Source of the DNA: an uncultured Castellaniella sp.
GTDB lineage: Bacteria > Pseudomonadota > Gammaproteobacteria > Burkholderiales > Burkholderiaceae_B
Reading direction: 5' to 3'
NCBI RefSeq assembly: GCF_937988725.1
Contig: NZ_CALKHS010000010.1
Location: 806,001-870,000 of the forward strand
Length of the DNA: 64,000 nt
In this document: piece by piece, positions 61,122-64,000 of the stretch
Numbering within the stretch: the stretch's first letter is position 1
Layout: each line of letters opens with the position of its first letter
Position numbers and translations under genes: made by a program
Notes under the pieces: model-generated
Databases searched by the model: none
The model's input: the letters and a program-made list of their open reading frames with translations, nothing else
Told to the model about the DNA's origin: nothing

Positions 61122-63029
61122 TCAGAATTCCTCCCATTCTTCCGTATCCGAAGTCGTTCGAGCCACCGGCCGCAGCGCTGCCTGCGCGGGCGCGGTCAGG
61201 CGATTTTTTTCCGGCGCGGCCGCGGCGGATGGCGATGCGCCACGGGCGGCGGACGCCGCTGCGGGCCTCGGCGCCGCAGATGCCGCTGCCGCCTGCCGCC
61301 CCGTTCCGGACACCGATGCTGCCGCCCGTCGCCGGCCCGCCGGTTCGGGCGCATCCAGGGCGGGCGCGGGCGCGGGCAAACGATCTTCGACGGGCGCGGA
61401 CGAATCTTCGACGGCCGGCAGCGAGGCTTCCCGCGACGCGGCGGCCTCCACGGCCTGCTGGCTGAGCTGGAACACGGCCAGCGACTGGCTGATCTCCGCC
61501 GCCAGCGTCTCCAGGGACCCGGCCGCCGTCGCCGCCTGCTGCACCAGCGCGGCGTTCTGCTGCGTGACCGCGTCCATCTGCGCAATGGCGAGATTGACCT
61601 GATCGATGCCGGAGGACTGCTCCACCGTGGCCGCCGTGATCTCGCTCATGATGTCGGACACCCGGGTCACGGCCTGGACGATTTCCTGCATGGTCTCGCC
61701 GGCGCGATTGACCTGGGCCGAGCCCGCCTGCACCCGGCCGACGGAATCCTCGATCAGCGCCTTGATTTCCTTGGCGGCGCCCGCGCTGCGCTGGGCCAGG
61801 GCGCGGACCTCGGCCGCCACCACGGCGAAGCCGCGTCCCTGTTCGCCGGCGCGGGCGGCTTCGACCGCCGCGTTCAAGGCCAGGATATTGGTCTGGAAGG
61901 CGATGCTGTCGATCACGCCGACGATGTCGGCGATCTTCTGCGAGCTGCCGGAAATGCCCTGCATGGTCTGCACGGCCTCGCCCACCACCTGCCCCCCACG
62001 GGAGGCCACCTGGGAAGCGGTGCTGGCCAGCTGATTGGCCTGCCGGGCATGATCGGCATTCTGCTTGACCGTGCTGGCCAGCTCTTCCATGCTGGCGGCG
62101 GTCTGCTGCAAAGCGGCGGCCTGCTGATCGGTGCGGCTGCTCAGGTCCAGATTGCCGCTGGCGATGCGCCGGGCGCTGTCGGTCATCCGGCCCATGCGGG
62201 TGCGCACGCCCAGGATCAGGGACTCCAGGCCCTCGCGCATGTCCTTCAGGCCGAACAGCAGCTGCCCGATTTCATCGCGGGACTTGGGATAGATCATCAC
62301 GTCCAGATTGCCGCCCGCCATCCTCTGCAAGTGGCGGCCCACGCCCTGCATCGGCCGCAGCACCGTGCGGATCAGGGTGCGATACGCCAGCAGGGCCAGC
62401 ACGACGGCGACGACCAGCAAGCCGATGAAACCGTAATTGGCCCATTCGAACTGCCGGGCCAGCGCCTGCCGCGATTCATTGCTGCCGTTCTGGATGTACT
62501 GATCGAATTGCCCGAAAGCGCGGTCCATGCCCCGGGCGGCGCTTCGCAGGCGGCCGCGCTTCAAGGCCTCGAAGGCCTTGGCATCCTGCCCGATCGCAAA
62601 GCCGCGCAGCTGATCGACCTGCGCCCAGTAATCCTTGAAGGTGGTCTCCAGGATGTGCTGCAGGGATTCGCCCTGGGAACCGGCCAGCGCCCCGGTGTCC
62701 CGCAGGGATTGCATGTGTTCGCGGGAACGCCGCAGCAACTGATCGGCCTGCCCCAGTTCCCACAGGCGCTGTTTTTCATTGGCGATGCCCAGCGCCCCTT
62801 CGATCTGGGTCGTCGCCTGCTGCGCATAGATCAGCGCGTTCTTCACATCGGAATTCGCCTGTACCCCCACCGAGGACAGTTGCGCGATGGTGCGCTGGCT
62901 CTGCTGCTGCACGAACCAGGCGCTGCCCACGGCGGCGAACGTCAGCAAGGACAGCAACCCCACCACCAGCGTCAGCCGTGCCCGCAAAGACAGGGCGATC
63001 GCGCGCCCTTTCCAGAAACGAAGCTTCAT
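61122..63029 (-). CDS. Methyl-accepting chemotaxis protein with C-terminal WxxF tether
   Basis: 635 residues. TM1 about 19-39, periplasmic helical sensor about 40-196, TM2 about 197-217, HAMP about 218-270, then a 36H signalling domain with tip FAVVAAEVRALAQRSAGAAKEIKALI. An Ala/Pro-rich linker of about 90 residues leads to the end EEWEEF, which fits the xWxxF pentapeptide that recruits CheR/CheB. Its position between flagellar genes supports a role in swimming behaviour. Ligand unknown. Confidence 0.93.
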   Translation of the reverse strand: MKLRFWKGRAIALSLRARLTLVVGLLSLLTFAAVGSAWFVQQQSQRTIAQLSSVGVQANSDVKNALIYAQQATTQIEGALGIANEKQRLWELGQADQLLRRSREHMQSLRDTGALAGSQGESLQHILETTFKDYWAQVDQLRGFAIGQDAKAFEALKRGRLRSAARGMDRAFGQFDQYIQNGSNESRQALARQFEWANYGFIGLLVVAVVLALLAYRTLIRTVLRPMQGVGRHLQRMAGGNLDVMIYPKSRDEIGQLLFGLKDMREGLESLILGVRTRMGRMTDSARRIASGNLDLSSRTDQQAAALQQTAASMEELASTVKQNADHARQANQLASTASQVASRGGQVVGEAVQTMQGISGSSQKIADIVGVIDSIAFQTNILALNAAVEAARAGEQGRGFAVVAAEVRALAQRSAGAAKEIKALIEDSVGRVQAGSAQVNRAGETMQEIVQAVTRVSDIMSEITAATVEQSSGIDQVNLAIAQMDAVTQQNAALVQQAATAAGSLETLAAEISQSLAVFQLSQQAVEAAASREASLPAVEDSSAPVEDRLPAPAPALDAPEPAGRRRAAASVSGTGRQAAAASAAPRPAAASAARGASPSAAAAPEKNRLTAPAQAALRPVARTTSDTEEWEEF

Positions 63030-63091
63030 GTCACCTCACCTTTGTGATTATCATCAGCATGCCATACGCCTGCTGTTGTCCTTCCTAAGAA

Positions 63092-63114
63092 AATAGGGCC
63101 TTGTAGGCCCTATT
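63092..63114 (-). terminator. Terminator of flgL
   Basis: Stem AATAGGGCC/GGCCCTATT with 5-nt loop; on the minus strand it is followed by TTTCTT. Lies 57 bp beyond the flgL stop. Confidence 0.75.
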
Positions 63115-63126
63115 CACCAGAAATGC

Positions 63127-63152
63127 GCCTGGTCCGCGATCACGGACCAGGC
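63127..63152. repeat. Second hairpin behind flgL
   Basis: Perfect 10-bp stem GCCTGGTCCG/CGGACCAGGC with CGATCA loop, between the flgL stop and the terminator. Possibly protects the mRNA 3' end. Confidence 0.6.
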
Positions 63153-63170
63153 CCTGAAAAATCGCAATCC

Positions 63171-64000
63171 CTAGCTGCGGCCCAGATTGAACAGGCTCAG
63201 CCCCTGGATCGTCTGGAACGCCAGACCGGCGCCTTCGAGAGCGATCTTGCGCAGGCTGAGCTGGGTGGTGGCCTCGTAGTAGTCCAGGTCCTCGATGCCG
63301 GACAGCGCCTTGGTGAAGCCCAGGTTGCGCTGCGATCCGCTGTCGTCCAGCGCCTGCAGTTCGTTCATGCGGGCGCCGATGGATGCCCGCACCGTCAGGA
63401 CGTTGTCGTAGCTGGTGGCGACCTGCTGCATGCCGGTGTTCAGGATGTTGCGCAGGCTGGCCGTGGCCTGGTCATCGCCCTGGGTCGGCGCATTCAGGGC
63501 GGCGATCAGCTTGTCGAAGGTCTGGAAGATGTTGGGGTCCTGGGTCTTCAGGGGGTCGACGGCCAAGGTGTCGCCGGCGGCCGGCGTGCCCGAGATCTGC
63601 ACTTTGGTGCCCTGGCCCAGGTCCATTTCCGTGGCGCCGGGCGTCAGGGTGTAGTTGACCGGCGCCGACGCCACGCCGGTCGATTCATCCGTGACGACGA
63701 CGGTGTAATCCGTCGCGCTGGTGAAGCTGACCGCATAGGAATAGCGGGCGTCCGGATTCTGGGCCCGATCGGAAATGTACGGCCCTGAGGCGACCATCGT
63801 CCCCGTGTTGCCGGCGCCCGCCGTGCTGACGTAGGCCAGCGTCCCCGGCTGCGACCGCGCGAAGATGTCCCGCCCCACATCGCTGCCGGCGATCTGGCGG
63901 GTGGCGTCGGCCTGAATCAGGCGCTGCATGCCGTCGCCGTTGTAAGTGCCGTCCGCCATGAAGGCCGGAGCGCTGCCCCGGGAACCGGAAAACACATATT
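63171..64000 (-). CDS. flgL: Flagellar hook-associated protein 3 FlgL (5' part outside window)
   Basis: About 276 C-terminal residues of the hook-filament junction protein. The frame is open to the window edge and begins YVFSGSRGSAPAF, an internal FlgL phrase (compare the usual YLFSGFRG), so the start lies beyond 64000; the GTG at 63995 is not the start. The end SLRKIALEGAGLAFQTIQGLSLFNLGRS is the conserved C-terminal coiled coil. flgK would be expected upstream of it. Confidence 0.93.
   Translation of the reverse strand, partial: YVFSGSRGSAPAFMADGTYNGDGMQRLIQADATRQIAGSDVGRDIFARSQPGTLAYVSTAGAGNTGTMVASGPYISDRAQNPDARYSYAVSFTSATDYTVVVTDESTGVASAPVNYTLTPGATEMDLGQGTKVQISGTPAAGDTLAVDPLKTQDPNIFQTFDKLIAALNAPTQGDDQATASLRNILNTGMQQVATSYDNVLTVRASIGARMNELQALDDSGSQRNLGFTKALSGIEDLDYYEATTQLSLRKIALEGAGLAFQTIQGLSLFNLGRS

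Noticed and set aside
63171..64000. flgL starting at the GTG near 63995
   Set aside because: The residues there are internal FlgL sequence, and the frame remains open to the end of the window.

Overview
The window is a stretch of ordinary, gene-dense bacterial chromosome, GC-rich throughout. Gene content and order point to a betaproteobacterium of the Burkholderiales, most likely Alcaligenaceae (Bordetella/Castellaniella-like). The supporting signs are exbB-exbD-lpxK-ycaR-kdsB-adk in one run, a DUF3579 gene between argF and argG, a trifunctional PutA, clpS-clpA followed directly by pqiABC, and a fliK-like/flhB-like pair beside fliDST. The family assignment is inference from gene order, not from a marker-gene comparison. 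I see no insertion sequence, prophage, CRISPR array or plasmid gene.

Layout. 1-2700: the end of a branched-chain amino-acid ABC transporter (livM partial, livG, livF) and a small parvulin. 2700-6800: a tandem hairpin repeat and putA on the minus strand. 6800-13200 (minus): clpS, clpA, pqiA, pqiB and pqiC, with the last four overlapping or nearly so. 13200-16130: a cold-shock gene, a DUF192 gene, sodB and xseA. 16133-16477: an unusual intergenic region with DnaA-box-like sites and an AT-rich stretch. 16478-23100: energy transduction, lipid A/KDO synthesis, adenylate kinase, a short-chain dehydrogenase, murJ and rpsT. 23240-26433: argF, DUF3579, argG and tRNA-Ala(CGC). 26500-32000: a MerR regulator with a carboxymuconolactone-decarboxylase-like protein, a polar amino-acid ABC transporter, a MATE exporter and a TMEM175-like channel. 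32100-38060: two chemoreceptors around a dihaem cytochrome c, and a secreted PIG-L-type deacetylase. 38100-43460 (minus): rpsP-rimM-trmD (without rplS), alaS-tusA and a hemerythrin gene.

43578-64000 is a large flagellar region: fliA (minus), flaG-fliD-fliS-fliT-fliK-like-flhB-like (plus, behind a near-consensus sigma-28 site), fliE (minus), then fliFGHIJK and fliLMNOPQR (plus). After these come a BamE-like lipoprotein, a third chemoreceptor and the 3' part of flgL, all on the minus strand. Together they encode the MS ring, C ring, export ATPase complex, export gate, filament cap, chaperones and sigma-28; the three receptors would feed the same motor.

I did not find a clearly new multi-gene system. 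The observations most worth following are the DnaA-box/AT-rich intergenic region (16133-16477), an NsrR-like 11-1-11 dyad before the hemerythrin gene (43503-43525), a duplicated EDDWAAALAEQ motif in FliN, two perfect 81-bp tandem hairpin repeats (2727-2888), the absence of rplS behind trmD, and the second FliK-like/FlhB-like pair.
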